Source of the DNA: an uncultured Aquimonas sp.
Lineage (GTDB): Bacteria; Pseudomonadota; Gammaproteobacteria; Xanthomonadales; Xanthomonadaceae
DNA length: 64,000 nucleotides
Assembly (NCBI RefSeq): GCF_937888285.1
Contig: NZ_CALART010000114.1
Span: 1-64,000 of the forward strand
Direction: 5' to 3'
In this document: positions 22,031 through 32,913 of the stretch, piece by piece
Layout: each line of letters starts with the position of its first letter
Position numbering within the stretch: the first letter of the stretch is position 1
The notes under the pieces: model-generated
What the model was told of the DNA's origin: nothing
Seen by the model: the letters and a program-made list of their open reading frames with translations, nothing else
Database searches by the model: none
Position numbers and translations under genes: made by a program

Positions 22031-25000
22031 GCTGGACCTGCAGGATTTCCTGGACGTTGCGCATCAGATCGGCCTCCTGGTAGGGCTTGCCGAGGTAGCG
22101 GTCGACGCCGATCTCGAAGGCGCGCTGGCGGTGTTTGTCGCCGGTGCGCGAGGTGATCATGATGATCGGCACCGACTTCAGACGCGGATCGTTGCGCATG
22201 TGCGTCGCCAGCTCGTAGCCGTCCATGCGCGGCATCTCGATGTCGAGCAGCATGACGTCGGGCACCCGCTCCGCCAGCTTCTCGATCGCGTCCACGCCGT
22301 CCTTCGCAGTGAGCACTTCGAAGTTGTGGCGTTCGAGCACTCGGCCGGTGACCTTGCGCATCGTGATCGAGTCGTCGACCACCATGACCAGGGGCACGAC
22401 ACGCTGATCTTGCAGCGCGGTGGCGACGGGCGCGTGCTCGATGGCGGCCGCGCGGCGGACCAGCGGCGCGACGTCGAGGATCACCACGACACGACCGTCA
22501 CCCATGATGGTCGCGCCGAAGATGCCGGGAATCGAGCTGACCTGCGGGCCCGTGGGCTTGACCACGATCTCGCGGCTGCCGAGCACGTTGTCGACGCAGA
22601 TCGCGGCGCGCTGGTCGCCTGAACGTGCCAGCAGCACCGGCACCTGCAGACTGTCGGCGGCCTTGGCAGCAGGCTGACCGAGCAGCAGACCCAGGTCGTG
22701 GATGGCGTAATCCTCGCCTGCGTAACTGAAGACGGGCGAACCACTGGCGAGCTGCTTGTCGAGTTCTTCGCGATCGATGCGCGAGACGCCCTGTACCGAA
22801 GTGATCGGCACCGCGAACGAGGTTTCGCCCTGTTTGACGAAGACCGCCTGGGTCACCGCCAGAGTGAACGGCAGGCGGATCACGAACTCGGTGCCGCGGC
22901 CGCGCTCGGACTCGATGTGCAGCGAGCCGCCGAGCTGGCGGATTTCGCTGTACACCACGTCCATGCCGACGCCGCGTCCGGCGATCTTGCTCACCGACGA
23001 GGCCGTGGAGAAGCCGCTCTCCAGGATGAATCCGTACAGATCGCGGTCGCCAAGCTGGGCGTCGGCCTTCATCAGGCCGCGCTCGATCGCCTTGCGGCGG
23101 ATCGCATCGCGATCGAGGCCGCGACCATCGTCGCTGACCCGGATCAGCACTTCGGAGGCTTCACGCGCGACCTGGATGCGGATGTTGCCTTCCGCAGGTT
23201 TACCTGCCGCAATGCGATCAGCCGGCGTCTCAAGGCCATGCGCGAGCGCGTTGCGAAGCATGTGCTCCAGTGGCGCGGTCATGCGATCGAGGACGTTGCG
23301 GTCCATTTCGCCCTGCGCGCCTTCGACCTTGAGCTGGGCCTGCTTGCCGAGCTCTCCCGCCGTCTGGCGCAGGATGCGGCGCAGCCGCGGAACCAGCGAA
23401 TCGAAGGGCACCATGCGCGTGCGCATGAGGCCTTCCTGCAGATCGGAGCTGACGCGCGACTGCTGCAGCAGCAGGGTTTCGTACTGGCGGGTCAGGTCTT
23501 CCAGCGTGCCCTGCAGGTTGACGATGTCGGACGCGGACTCCGACAGCGCGCGCGAGAGCTGCTGCAGGGTCGAGAAGCGGTCGAGCTCCAGCGGATCGAA
23601 GTCGGCATCGCCCTCATCCTGATGGCGCTGGTAGCGCGACAGGATCTGCGCTTCGGTTTCGATCTCCAGCTTGCGCAGCTGTTCGCGCAGGCGCGTGGTG
23701 GTCTGGTCGAGTTCGCCCAGGTTTCCGCGGAACGCGCCCAGCTGCTGCTCCAGGCGTGCGCGATAGATCGCGACCTCGCCAGCGTAGTTGACCAGGCGAT
23801 CGAGCAGGTCGGCGCGGATGCGGATCTGCTCCTGCGGCGCGCGGCTGACGGTCTCCTCTTCGTCAAGCGCCGTTTCGGTCGGCACCATGCGGATCGGCGG
23901 TGGCGCCTGCCGCGTGGGTGCTGGCTCGACCGGAATCGCGGCGTCGGTGCTTGCCACCGGCTCGACTGCAAGCTCGACTGTCGGCAGGGCTTCGCCGCGC
24001 AGCAGGGTTTCCACGGCCGCGAGCAGATGGACGGGCGTGGCGATTGCGCGGCGCTCTCCCACACGCGAAACCAGGCTGTGCAAACGGTCGAAGGCACGTT
24101 CAAGGACTTCGACGCCGGAGCTGCCGAGGTCGCGGCCGCCGGCAGCCACCACTTCCAGCAGGGATTCGGTGACGTGGGCGAGATCGCCAATCGGGTTGAG
24201 ACCGGCCATGCGCGCACCACCCTTCAGGGTGTGCAGGTCTCGCTGCAGGCCGACCACGAGCTCCTGCTCCTGCGGTGCTTCGCGCAGGCGACTCATCAGT
24301 CCGTCCGAGTGGTCGAGAATGTCGACGCCCTCCTCCAGGAAGACGTCCAGAAGGTCCTCGTCGACATCGGTCAGGTCCAGCGGACCCTCGGGATCGACAT
24401 CGGCGGGGATGGCGAGTTTCGGCGCCTGCGTCTCAGGCAAGACAGCGCTCGGCGCGGCGACGTCCGCCACGGGCGCCTCGACACTCGCGGGCGAAGGCGG
24501 CGGCGTGTCTTCCTCAGCAAGCTCAAGTTCCGCGAACGCCTCCGTCAGGCTGGCTTCGACTTCGCTCGCAGGCTCGAATGCTGCTTCCCCAGGCGCTGCC
24601 TCGGCTGCAGCATCGATGCTCGCAGGCTCGGATGTGTCCAGCCGCGCGTCGAGCGCCTCGGCAACCACTCCCGTCGCTTCAAGCTCGGGGAAGCCCTCGG
24701 CTTCGAAGCCCTGCTCCTCCAGGCGTGCGTCAAGGTCTTCGCCATCGGCCACGAGCTCGATCGATTCGAGCTCCACGGCGAGGGCGTCGGTATCCGCGGG
24801 CGGGGACGGCGTGGCGGACGCGAGCTCCACCTGCGGTTCGCCGAGTGCGGCATCGGCGGCGCGGGGCTCGTCCCCCACCTCGACGATGGGCGTGTCGAGC
24901 GCCTCGACCGCGACGTGCTCGCTGCCCTGGGCATCCAGCGACACCGGCTCGACAGTCTCAGTCCCGTGCTCGTCGGCGCGCGCATTCCAATCGGTCAGCT

Positions 25001-28000
25001 CGACCGTTTCGACGGTGATCGTGGGCTCCGCTGCCATGTCCACTGGGGCCTCGTCGGCGAGCAGCGACTCCAGCAGGGCATCGGCCGCCAACTCGGACGG
25101 CGGCGCAGCCGCGACTGCGGGGGCGCTGGGCTCCAGCGCCTCTTCTTCCGACAGCATGCTGTGGATGAGCAGCGCATCCTCGCTGTCGGATTGCGCGATC
25201 AGAGACTCCTCGCTCGCGGTGTCTAGCGGCAAGGCAGGCTTGGCGCCCTCGCCGCTGACTTCCGCCTCGAAGGCCGCCAGCCAGGCGTCAGCCGCCTCGG
25301 CCTCACCGAGCTCGTCCAGGGTCAGGCCGGACTCCACCGCAGGCTGCAGCGAGGCCGACTCCGTATCCGTCCAGTACGGCGACTGGGCGCCACCTTCGGT
25401 TTCGATGATCTCGAAATCCGCGGACTGCGCCTGTTCCTCGGGGCGGATCGGCTCCGCCGACTCGAACTCGGAAGCGAAGGAGAGCTCGCCGCTGCCAGCC
25501 AGTGCATCAAGCTCGCCGGCCGGCGGCAGTTCACCGAGCAGAGCAGCAGACAGCTCGTCCTTCGCAGGCTCGACTTCGGATGCCGCCGCGCTTTCGCCCG
25601 CGGCCTCCTGCCGTGTGTCGGCGAGCGCGACCGGCGCGGTCACGCTGGCGGCGAGCGCAAAGGTATCCGCAGACACCGGATAGACGGGCGAATCCCCGGT
25701 CTGGTCGTCGTCCAGTCCGGTATCGACCACCGGTCGCGTCGGTTCTGGCAGGGCATCGCGCAGCGCTGAAATGCGCTGGGCGAGGCGCGTGTGGCGCTGC
25801 GGTCGCGGCATCGGCTGGTCGAGCTCGATCATCAGCGCGCGCAGGGCCTGCGCGGCTTCTTCGATGCACTCGAAACCGACGATCGATGGCGCCGCTGCCT
25901 GCGCAAGCAGGCGCTTGATGTAGCCCTCGAGCGGCCAAGCCAGCTCGGTGCCGACCTCCACCTCGGTCATCGCAAACGCGCCGCTGATCGTGTGCACGGC
26001 GCGCAGCAGGCGCTCTTCCACCGGCTGCGGGCCACCGACGCTTCGCTGCAGATACGCCTCGACTGTATCCAGATGACCCGCGACTTCGCCCTTCAGGATC
26101 TCGAACAGATCGGGATCGATCAGCACCAGATCGGCGCTGTCCTCTGCCTGCTCCGATTCGAGCCCGAATCCACTCTCAAGCAGATCCGAGGGCAGATGCG
26201 CTTCGCCCAGCTCCAGCGTTTCGAGCTCAAGACCCGCCATCCCGACCGGCTCGGAGAGGTCGGTGAGTCCAGCCGCCAATTCGGTGTCCGCAGTTTCAGG
26301 CACTTCGGAATCCAGCGGGAGCAGGCTGTCATCCCCATCGGCCGTTACCGCCTCCTCGGAGAGCGGATGTTCCAGTGTCGACGACTGCTCGGAATCCGCA
26401 TTCGCTGCGGACGCGGTCTCGCCGCTCGACTCACTGTCGAGCGCCCACTCCGGAGCGTCGAAGGAGGTGGACGCCGTGTCGGCGACAGCCTCGTCTTCCG
26501 CTGCCGTCTCGGCCCGCGCCGAACTCGCGGACGCCGCGCCAGCCAGCAAGGCGTCGATGGCCGCACTCTCATCGGCAGACAACTCGATGGACTCTTCGTC
26601 CTCCAGCACGATGCCGGTGTCGGAGGCCTCGACAGGCTCGCCAGTTGCCTCGGCCTCGAGCGTGAGCGTGGGCTCGGAAGCCTGCTCGTAGGCGGCTTCG
26701 AGAGTGGCCTGCGCGTCTGCCTGAGCTTCAGTATCGGAACCGGCATCCGCAGTTTCGGCCTGCGCGCGGTATTCGACGACCTGACCCGCGGCCAGTGCGT
26801 CCGCCACCTGCTCGATGCCGGCCAGATCAGCGTAGCGCCCGGATTCGCCACGCAGTGCCGCCAGCAGGCTGGGCAGGGCATCGCGCGCAGCGGCTACCAG
26901 CGAGAGGACTTCCGGGCGCGGCGGAATGCTGTTGTCGAGAACGCGATTCAGCATGTTCTCGATCTTCCAGGCGAATTCGCCCAGCACCATGGCACCGACC
27001 AGCCGACCACTGCCCTTAAGGGTGTGGAAGACGCGACGGATCGGCTTGATCACCTCGACATCGTCCGGCTTGGCCTGCCAGGCCGGCAGCAGCTGCCGCA
27101 GGTTGTCGATTTCTTCCTGGACTTCTTCGACGAAGACCTCGCGGATCTCCTCATCGATGTCTTCGGCACCGATCTGGAACCCGACCAGTTCCTTGCCGGC
27201 GGGAACCGGCGGACGCGTGGCCTCGGTCTGCGCCGGCTTGAAGCCGCCCAGCTCGTGCACTTCGCGCGCCGAATTCACGGGCTCGGCCGCGGACTCGCCG
27301 ACGATCAGGTCAGTCAGATCCTCGCCCGGGGCGACGTCCACCGCACCGAGGCTGGCCAGATCGGGGACGGCCGGATGCTCGGGAACACCCGAATCCAGCA
27401 CCAGACCAGCGTCAGCCTGGCGATCGTGATCGCTTTCCGCGGTGCCCGGAACGGCCGCCCGGGCGGCAACTGCGGTGGCCTCGTCGATCACTGAGGCCTC
27501 AGCCGGCGCGACCGGAATCTCCGTTTCGGGCGAGGCCAGGGCGTGATCCGGCACCGGCCAGTAGCCGAGCTGGTTCAGGCGATCCCGCGCCAGCTCCAGA
27601 ATCTTGCCGCGATCGCTGCGCTGGTCGCGGACCGATTCGATGAAGTACTCGAGGCTGGCGAGCGCGTCCGCCAGCGTGTCCATCTGCTGTCCATTGGGCA
27701 CGCGACGGTGCTGCACCAACTCGACCGCGGTGAAGCGCGCGACTGCGTTCAGCAGTTCGGCTGCGTCGGGCAGGTCGAGGATTCGCATCGCCCCGCCGAC
27801 CTCACCGAGCAGGCGCTGCACGTCGGCCAGCTGCAGGTGGTCCCAGTTGCTCTCGACGAACGCGACGAAGCACTGCTTGGCCTGGGCGAAGTTGCTCTGG
27901 GCCTCCTTGATGACGGCTTCCAGCACCTTGCGTGCTTCCGCGCGCGGCAGGGTATCGCTCGCTGTGGTCGGCGCCTGCTGGCTGCCCAGCTGCTGCACCT

Positions 28001-29246
28001 GGTCCTCGAGGGTGGCCTCGACGTAGAGCAGTGCACCTGCGATGTCGAGCAGGGTCGACTCGTCGGCAGGGCGCTGGCCCTGGGCGACCAGAGCGACCAC
28101 GTCGCGCTGCTCCATCACCACCCGGCGCGGCACGCCGAGCCCCAGCATGCCGAGGGTATCGCCCACGCGGTCGAGCACATCGACCTGGCCGGACAGCTCT
28201 GCAGGCTGTGAATCGGACTTGCGCAGGTAGAGGTCGAGCGCGTCCTTGACCCGCAGCAGGTCCTCACGGATCGCGCCGGCGACGGTATCGAGCAGGGCGC
28301 GATTGTGGCCGCTGATGCCCTTGACCGCATCCGCCAGCTCGTCCTGCGTCGGCACGAAGCGTTCGAGTCGGAAAGCGTTTCGCACCTCGGCCAAACGATC
28401 GCTGTTGGCGCGGCCGTGGGCGATGAAATACAGGAGGTTGCGGGTCAGTTCGCGCGGTGGATCGACGCGGAAACCGGTATCGCCGGCGTCGGCGAGGTGC
28501 TTGATCTCGCGCTCGACGCGGCCGACGGTCTGCTTCAGTTGGGGCGTGGCCTCGATCTCGCCGCTGCGCACGCCGAAGATCAGCGAGCCTGCGACCCAGA
28601 ACAGGCGGCGACCCTCTTCCTGGGAGATGGTGCTGACCAGCCGATCGCAGACTTCGATCATCCTGGCCAGGTTGGCGTCTTCGTCCTGGCCCTTGAACCA
28701 GCGCAGCAGGGCGATCTGGAACTGGCTGCGCGCGACCGCACCCAGCTGGCGCAGCTCAAGTTCAGGCAGCGGGATTGCGGGTCCCGCGGCGGACACCGGC
28801 AGCGGCTGCGAAAGATCCGGCGCAAACAGCGCACTCTCCGGCAGCCCTTTCTCGCCGCGCGCCGCGCGCAGGTCGTTCAGCAGCGGCAGCAGGACGATGG
28901 GGATGTCCTTGTGGCCGCTCTGCAGGCGCTCGAGGTAGTCCGGCAGCTGGACGATGCCCCGCATCAGCACGCCGTAGGCTTCGTCAAGCGCGCTGACCTG
29001 GCGGTTCTGCAAGGCCGAAGCGAGGTGCTCCATTTCCTCGGTCACCATGGCCGCGCCGTACAGCTCGACCATGCGCAAGGTGCCTTGGACCTGATGCAGG
29101 TAGGTCGCGCAGAAGCGCATCTGGGAGGCGTCGTCCGGGTCCTCGACGAAGGCCTCCAGCGCAAGCCGTGCCTGCTTGAGGGTCTCGTCGAGCTCGCCCT
29201 TGACCCAGGTGAGCGTGGTGAAATCGATGTCGTCTTGCAGCCTCAT
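22014..29246 (-). CDS. chpA: ChpA, giant hybrid CheA-type kinase of twitching motility
   Basis: The central histidine kinase of the Pil-Chp system, which senses through PilJ and phosphorylates PilG and PilH to control pilus extension and retraction. It is 2410 aa, close to the P. aeruginosa protein. Phosphotransfer histidines are visible at H51 (LHQVQGTL), H741 (FHTLKGSG), H1085 (VHTISGA) and H1672 (LHTLKGG). A degenerate one near 481 (LLGEVGGAMRI) lacks histidine. Residues 160-300 resemble FimL. The kinase core has LEHMLRNALAHGLE (from about 1993), SDDGRGLD (2038) and GRGVGMDVV (2090). A CheW domain (about 2130-2270) and a C-terminal receiver with D2335 follow. Acidic linkers fill about 820-1040 and 1170-1620. 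Confidence 0.97.
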   Translation of the reverse strand: MRLQDDIDFTTLTWVKGELDETLKQARLALEAFVEDPDDASQMRFCATYLHQVQGTLRMVELYGAAMVTEEMEHLASALQNRQVSALDEAYGVLMRGIVQLPDYLERLQSGHKDIPIVLLPLLNDLRAARGEKGLPESALFAPDLSQPLPVSAAGPAIPLPELELRQLGAVARSQFQIALLRWFKGQDEDANLARMIEVCDRLVSTISQEEGRRLFWVAGSLIFGVRSGEIEATPQLKQTVGRVEREIKHLADAGDTGFRVDPPRELTRNLLYFIAHGRANSDRLAEVRNAFRLERFVPTQDELADAVKGISGHNRALLDTVAGAIREDLLRVKDALDLYLRKSDSQPAELSGQVDVLDRVGDTLGMLGLGVPRRVVMEQRDVVALVAQGQRPADESTLLDIAGALLYVEATLEDQVQQLGSQQAPTTASDTLPRAEARKVLEAVIKEAQSNFAQAKQCFVAFVESNWDHLQLADVQRLLGEVGGAMRILDLPDAAELLNAVARFTAVELVQHRRVPNGQQMDTLADALASLEYFIESVRDQRSDRGKILELARDRLNQLGYWPVPDHALASPETEIPVAPAEASVIDEATAVAARAAVPGTAESDHDRQADAGLVLDSGVPEHPAVPDLASLGAVDVAPGEDLTDLIVGESAAEPVNSAREVHELGGFKPAQTEATRPPVPAGKELVGFQIGAEDIDEEIREVFVEEVQEEIDNLRQLLPAWQAKPDDVEVIKPIRRVFHTLKGSGRLVGAMVLGEFAWKIENMLNRVLDNSIPPRPEVLSLVAAARDALPSLLAALRGESGRYADLAGIEQVADALAAGQVVEYRAQAETADAGSDTEAQADAQATLEAAYEQASEPTLTLEAEATGEPVEASDTGIVLEDEESIELSADESAAIDALLAGAASASSARAETAAEDEAVADTASTSFDAPEWALDSESSGETASAANADSEQSSTLEHPLSEEAVTADGDDSLLPLDSEVPETADTELAAGLTDLSEPVGMAGLELETLELGEAHLPSDLLESGFGLESEQAEDSADLVLIDPDLFEILKGEVAGHLDTVEAYLQRSVGGPQPVEERLLRAVHTISGAFAMTEVEVGTELAWPLEGYIKRLLAQAAAPSIVGFECIEEAAQALRALMIELDQPMPRPQRHTRLAQRISALRDALPEPTRPVVDTGLDDDQTGDSPVYPVSADTFALAASVTAPVALADTRQEAAGESAAASEVEPAKDELSAALLGELPPAGELDALAGSGELSFASEFESAEPIRPEEQAQSADFEIIETEGGAQSPYWTDTESASLQPAVESGLTLDELGEAEAADAWLAAFEAEVSGEGAKPALPLDTASEESLIAQSDSEDALLIHSMLSEEEALEPSAPAVAAAPPSELAADALLESLLADEAPVDMAAEPTITVETVELTDWNARADEHGTETVEPVSLDAQGSEHVAVEALDTPIVEVGDEPRAADAALGEPQVELASATPSPPADTDALAVELESIELVADGEDLDARLEEQGFEAEGFPELEATGVVAEALDARLDTSEPASIDAAAEAAPGEAAFEPASEVEASLTEAFAELELAEEDTPPPSPASVEAPVADVAAPSAVLPETQAPKLAIPADVDPEGPLDLTDVDEDLLDVFLEEGVDILDHSDGLMSRLREAPQEQELVVGLQRDLHTLKGGARMAGLNPIGDLAHVTESLLEVVAAGGRDLGSSGVEVLERAFDRLHSLVSRVGERRAIATPVHLLAAVETLLRGEALPTVELAVEPVASTDAAIPVEPAPTRQAPPPIRMVPTETALDEEETVSRAPQEQIRIRADLLDRLVNYAGEVAIYRARLEQQLGAFRGNLGELDQTTTRLREQLRKLEIETEAQILSRYQRHQDEGDADFDPLELDRFSTLQQLSRALSESASDIVNLQGTLEDLTRQYETLLLQQSRVSSDLQEGLMRTRMVPFDSLVPRLRRILRQTAGELGKQAQLKVEGAQGEMDRNVLDRMTAPLEHMLRNALAHGLETPADRIAAGKPAEGNIRIQVAREASEVLIRVSDDGRGLDRDAIRRKAIERGLMKADAQLGDRDLYGFILESGFSTASSVSKIAGRGVGMDVVYSEIRQLGGSLHIESERGRGTEFVIRLPFTLAVTQAVFVKQGETSFAVPITSVQGVSRIDREELDKQLASGSPVFSYAGEDYAIHDLGLLLGQPAAKAADSLQVPVLLARSGDQRAAICVDNVLGSREIVVKPTGPQVSSIPGIFGATIMGDGRVVVILDVAPLVRRAAAIEHAPVATALQDQRVVPLVMVVDDSITMRKVTGRVLERHNFEVLTAKDGVDAIEKLAERVPDVMLLDIEMPRMDGYELATHMRNDPRLKSVPIIMITSRTGDKHRQRAFEIGVDRYLGKPYQEADLMRNVQEILQVQRERGR

Positions 29247-29258
29247 GCCGGGCTCTCG

Positions 29259-30128
29259 TTACGAATTGCGCAGGAACGCCAGTGTCTGGCGTCCACTGGT
29301 GCGGGTGAGCTGCGGGTGGTTCCATCCCAGGACTTCGCCGGCGCCGAGCACCAGGAGTCCGTTCGGACGCAGCAGGCGGGCAAGCCCGTCCAGTAGCTCG
29401 CCCCGGCGTTCCCGGGCGAAATAGATCAGGACGTTCTGGCAATAGATGAGATCAAGTTGGCGAAGCGGAGCGCGCGTGGCGTGCAGCAGGTTGACGCAGG
29501 CGAAACCGATCCTCCGCTGCAGGCGCTCGATGATCCTGAAGCCGCCGTCGGCCTCTTCGATCGAACGTGCACGATAGGGCTCCGGGATTTCCTCGATCCT
29601 CGCCTTGGGATACCAGCCGGCGCGAGCCACGCCGAGCGCGGCCTGGCTGACATCGGTGGCGGTGATACCGAAACGGCGCGGCTGTGCGAGACCGGACAGC
29701 GCTTCGTCGAGCAACATGGCCAGCGTGTACGCCTCCTCGCCGGTCGAGCATCCCACGCTGAGTGCGTGCAGGGACTGGTCGGCAGGGGCCTGGGCCAGCC
29801 AGGTCGGCAACCACTGGTCGCGGATCAGTGCGAGCGACGGCGGGTGGCGGAAGAAGCGCGTCTCGTGGACCGTGAGGTGATCCACCAGCGCGACCCATTC
29901 CACCTGCCCTCGCGGCCCCGCCATCAGCTCGTCGTAGTAGCTTCGGTAATCGCTGAAACCCGCCGCACGCATCCGCCGCCGCAAGCCGGTGACCAGAAAG
30001 GGCTTGCGCTCCGGCGGCACCGTGACGCCAGTGCGCGTCTCCAGCAGGCGGACCCACAGCTGGAACTCGGCGTCGTCCATGCGGCCGGGTTCCAACTCGT
30101 AGATCGCCTTGCTGGTTGCGAGTGCCAT
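29259..30128 (-). CDS. pilK: PilK, CheR-type receptor methyltransferase
   Basis: Transfers methyl groups from S-adenosylmethionine to glutamates of the PilJ receptor, opposing ChpB. The 289 aa protein has the CheR N-terminal helical domain, VHETRFFRHPPSLALI, the SAM-binding SVGCSTGEEAYTLAML, an ATDVSQAAL motif and the catalytic-domain IYCQNVLIYF. It lies 24 bp after pilJ and 12 bp before chpA, so it is in the operon. The length and motifs are all normal. Confidence 0.93.
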   Translation of the reverse strand: MALATSKAIYELEPGRMDDAEFQLWVRLLETRTGVTVPPERKPFLVTGLRRRMRAAGFSDYRSYYDELMAGPRGQVEWVALVDHLTVHETRFFRHPPSLALIRDQWLPTWLAQAPADQSLHALSVGCSTGEEAYTLAMLLDEALSGLAQPRRFGITATDVSQAALGVARAGWYPKARIEEIPEPYRARSIEEADGGFRIIERLQRRIGFACVNLLHATRAPLRQLDLIYCQNVLIYFARERRGELLDGLARLLRPNGLLVLGAGEVLGWNHPQLTRTSGRQTLAFLRNS

Positions 30129-30152
30129 GGCGGTAGCGGACCTTGCCTGCCC

Positions 30153-32198
30153 TTAGCCCGGCAGCTTGAAGTCGGCGACCGAGCGACGCAGGTCGGCGGC
30201 GAGCTGCGCGAGGTTTCCGATCGACTCGGCGGTCTGGCTGGCGCCCATCGAGGTCTGCGTGGTGATCTCCTGAATGACGTTCATCGTGGCCGAGATGTTG
30301 GTCGCCGCAGCGGACTGCTGGCGGGCCGCCTCGGAGATGTTCTGAATCAGGTCCGCAAGGTCGTTCGAGACCTTTTCAATCTCACCCAGCGCAAGGCCGG
30401 CGTCTTCCGCCAGGCGTGCACCGGCGACCACTTCCGCGGTGGTCTGCTCCATCGAGCTCACGGCTTCGTTGGTGTCGGACTGAATCGTCTGCACCAGGGT
30501 CTCGATGCGCTTGGTCGCGTTCGAGGCGCGTTCCGCGAGGCGCTGCACTTCGTCGGCCACGACCGCGAAACCGCGGCCTGCTTCACCGGCGGAGGCCGCC
30601 TGGATCGCCGCATTCAGCGCCAGGATGTTGGTCTGTTCGGCGATGTCGTTGATCAGTTCGACGATCGATCCGATTTCCTGCGAGCTTTCACCCAGGCGCT
30701 TGATTCGCTTGGAGGTTTCCTGGATCTGGTCACGGATCGAGTCCATGCCCTGGATCGTCTGGCGCACGACTTCGGCGCCCTTGGCGGCGATCTGCACCGA
30801 GCGCTGCGCAACGTCCGCGGATTCGGCGGAGTTCTTCGAGACCTCGTCGATCGACACCGCGATCTCGTTGATCGCAGCCGAGGCGGAGGTGATCTGCTGC
30901 GCCTGGTGTTCGGCGGCCTCGGCGAGGTGCATCGCGGTGGCCTGGGTCTCCTGGGCAGCGGCAGCCACCTGCACGGCGGTCTCGTTGATCGTGGTGACCA
31001 GTGAGCGCAGCGCCTCGACCGCGAAGTTGATCGAGTCCGCGATCGCGCCTGTGATGTCCTCGGTCACCGTCGCGCGGACGGTCAGGTCGCCTTCCGCGAG
31101 CGATCCCATTTCGTCCAGCAAGCGCAGAATCGCTTCCTGGTTACGCTGGTTCAGTTCCTGCGTGACCGAGAAACGACGCGTCTGGTCGCGGTAGATGGTG
31201 AGCAGCAGGCCGATCAGCGCGACCACGGCCAGGGCCGCGGCGATGATGCCGATCAGCAGGCTGGGGAAGGTGCGCTCGCCGGCCATGGCGCTGATGCGGG
31301 CGCCGAGCTTGCGGGCACGGTCAAGCAGTTCCTCGGACTCGCGGAAGATGGTGTCCGAGGCTTCCTTGACCTCGAACAGGTCGGTGGCGCCCTGCAGGAT
31401 GTATTCGACGTCCTGACGCACGCCGCCGAAGGCTTCCGCCACGCGCCCCAGGGCCACGCGGCCGGCCGGCGTTTCGATCCGCCGGATGCCCTGCTCGGCG
31501 CTGCCGGCGTCGAGGCCGGTGAGCACGTTGCCGAACATCGCGTAGTCACGCGAGAAGCGGTCGGCGGCGGATGTCGCCGCGGCACCACCCTGGAGGATCT
31601 GGGTGACGTAGCGCAGCATGCGGTCGGCGAGCACGATCTGGCGGTTGGCGATGGTGATCTGGGTCGAGGCGGCACCGCTGTCGGTCATCGCGCGGACCAC
31701 CTCGTCCATCTGGCCCTGCAGCTGCGGGACATTGGCCGAGAAGGCGGTTGCCGAGTCCGCGAGGTTCACGATCAGCTCGCGGCGATCGAGGATTCGCGCG
31801 GCGTTCTCGTTGATCGCGCTCCACGCACCCTGCAACGCGGTGAGTTCGGTCGCTGCACTGACGCCACCGAGCGGCTCGGCGAAGGAAGGCAGGCCCGTAG
31901 TGGCGTCACCCTGGGCCAGCTTGTCGAGGTTGGCCTGGATGGAATTCCGGGTGCCCTCGAGCTCGGAGAAGGATTCGAGGCCGCCGGCCGCCGCTTCCTG
32001 CGCGAACTTCGCGATCTGCTGGGACTGCACCTGGATATTGGCGACGAGGTCGCGCGCATCCGCCTCCTGCTGCGCGTAGCGCGTCGAGAAGTAGAAGTTG
32101 ATACCCAGCAGGAGGATCGCGATCGTGAGGATCAGGATCCAGAAGTTCAGGATGCCGCGTCGTTCCTTGCCGCCGATCGCGCCGATGGTCGTACTCAT
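30153..32198 (-). CDS. pilJ: PilJ, methyl-accepting chemotaxis receptor of the Pil-Chp system
   Basis: The inner-membrane receptor feeding ChpA. The 681 aa protein has TM1 near residues 19-40 ([17 protein letters not shown]), a periplasmic helical domain, TM2 ([20 protein letters not shown]), a HAMP-like linker and the cytoplasmic signalling hairpin with [15 protein letters not shown]. The ATG at 32198 is preceded by GAGGAC on the minus strand. The open frame continues to 32288 but without family sequence. The 163 bp gap to pilI suggests an internal promoter or mRNA processing point. I saw no promoter there. Confidence 0.95.
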   Translation of the reverse strand: MSTTIGAIGGKERRGILNFWILILTIAILLLGINFYFSTRYAQQEADARDLVANIQVQSQQIAKFAQEAAAGGLESFSELEGTRNSIQANLDKLAQGDATTGLPSFAEPLGGVSAATELTALQGAWSAINENAARILDRRELIVNLADSATAFSANVPQLQGQMDEVVRAMTDSGAASTQITIANRQIVLADRMLRYVTQILQGGAAATSAADRFSRDYAMFGNVLTGLDAGSAEQGIRRIETPAGRVALGRVAEAFGGVRQDVEYILQGATDLFEVKEASDTIFRESEELLDRARKLGARISAMAGERTFPSLLIGIIAAALAVVALIGLLLTIYRDQTRRFSVTQELNQRNQEAILRLLDEMGSLAEGDLTVRATVTEDITGAIADSINFAVEALRSLVTTINETAVQVAAAAQETQATAMHLAEAAEHQAQQITSASAAINEIAVSIDEVSKNSAESADVAQRSVQIAAKGAEVVRQTIQGMDSIRDQIQETSKRIKRLGESSQEIGSIVELINDIAEQTNILALNAAIQAASAGEAGRGFAVVADEVQRLAERASNATKRIETLVQTIQSDTNEAVSSMEQTTAEVVAGARLAEDAGLALGEIEKVSNDLADLIQNISEAARQQSAAATNISATMNVIQEITTQTSMGASQTAESIGNLAQLAADLRRSVADFKLPG

Positions 32199-32361
32199 AT
32201 GGTCCTCGCCCCAGAAAACCCGGCCGGCGACGCATCCAGCATCCCCCGACCACTCCCCCGGCGCGACGCGTGTCGCGTCCGGAGACATGCCAGCCGCGCA
32301 CTGGGCGCAGAGGGCAATGACCGCGCGATCCGTGCGCGGCCCCTGTTGAATCTACCTGCCA

Positions 32362-32913
32362 TCAGGCCACTGCGGCCTGGCGGAACTCTGCAGTTCGGAC
32401 AAGGCGCGCCATGTCGAACACATGCCAGACGGTGTCACCCAGCGCATAGGCGTCGGTGACAAAGGCGGCGTAGCGGCTGTCGGGATCCTGGTGGAGCTCG
32501 ACGCGCTGCGCCTCGGAAAAGTTGCGCTGGCCGAACAGCTCGTCGATCAGGACCGCCACGTTGCCGCCCGGCTGCTTGATCACCAGCGCGCGGGTGTTTT
32601 CGTGCACGACGGTGCGCTCGCCCTCGAGGAACTGCTTCAGGTCCACCACCGGAAACAAGGTGCCGCGCACATTGGAAACGCCAAGCAGCCAGGGCTGGGA
32701 GCCGGGCACGGGCGTCGGCGGCGGCAGGGTGAGAAGCTCGGCGATGTCGGCGATCGCCGACACCAGCAGATGCTGTCCCAGCCGGTAACCGAGGCCGCGC
32801 CAGGCCCCGGCGGAGTCGAGCTGCTCGGGCACGCCGGCGACGTGCGAGAGGCTGCGCGCCTCGTAGTCGGCGAGGATCGCAAAGGGATCGAATGGCGATG
32901 CCCCTGTGCTCAT
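32362..32913 (-). CDS. pilI: PilI, CheW-type adaptor
   Basis: A 183 aa CheW protein that bridges PilJ and ChpA. Conserved segments are WLLGVSNVRGTLFPVVDLKQFL and RALVIKQPGGNVAVLIDELF. Its start overlaps the pilH stop by 4 bp, so the two are coupled. Identity rests on the domain plus its place between pilH and pilJ. Confidence 0.94.
   Translation of the reverse strand: MSTGASPFDPFAILADYEARSLSHVAGVPEQLDSAGAWRGLGYRLGQHLLVSAIADIAELLTLPPPTPVPGSQPWLLGVSNVRGTLFPVVDLKQFLEGERTVVHENTRALVIKQPGGNVAVLIDELFGQRNFSEAQRVELHQDPDSRYAAFVTDAYALGDTVWHVFDMARLVRTAEFRQAAVA

Noticed and set aside
22698..27494. Several plus-strand ORFs of up to 842 codons opposite chpA
   Set aside because: Serine- or arginine-rich antisense shadows of the acidic, alanine-rich ChpA linkers.
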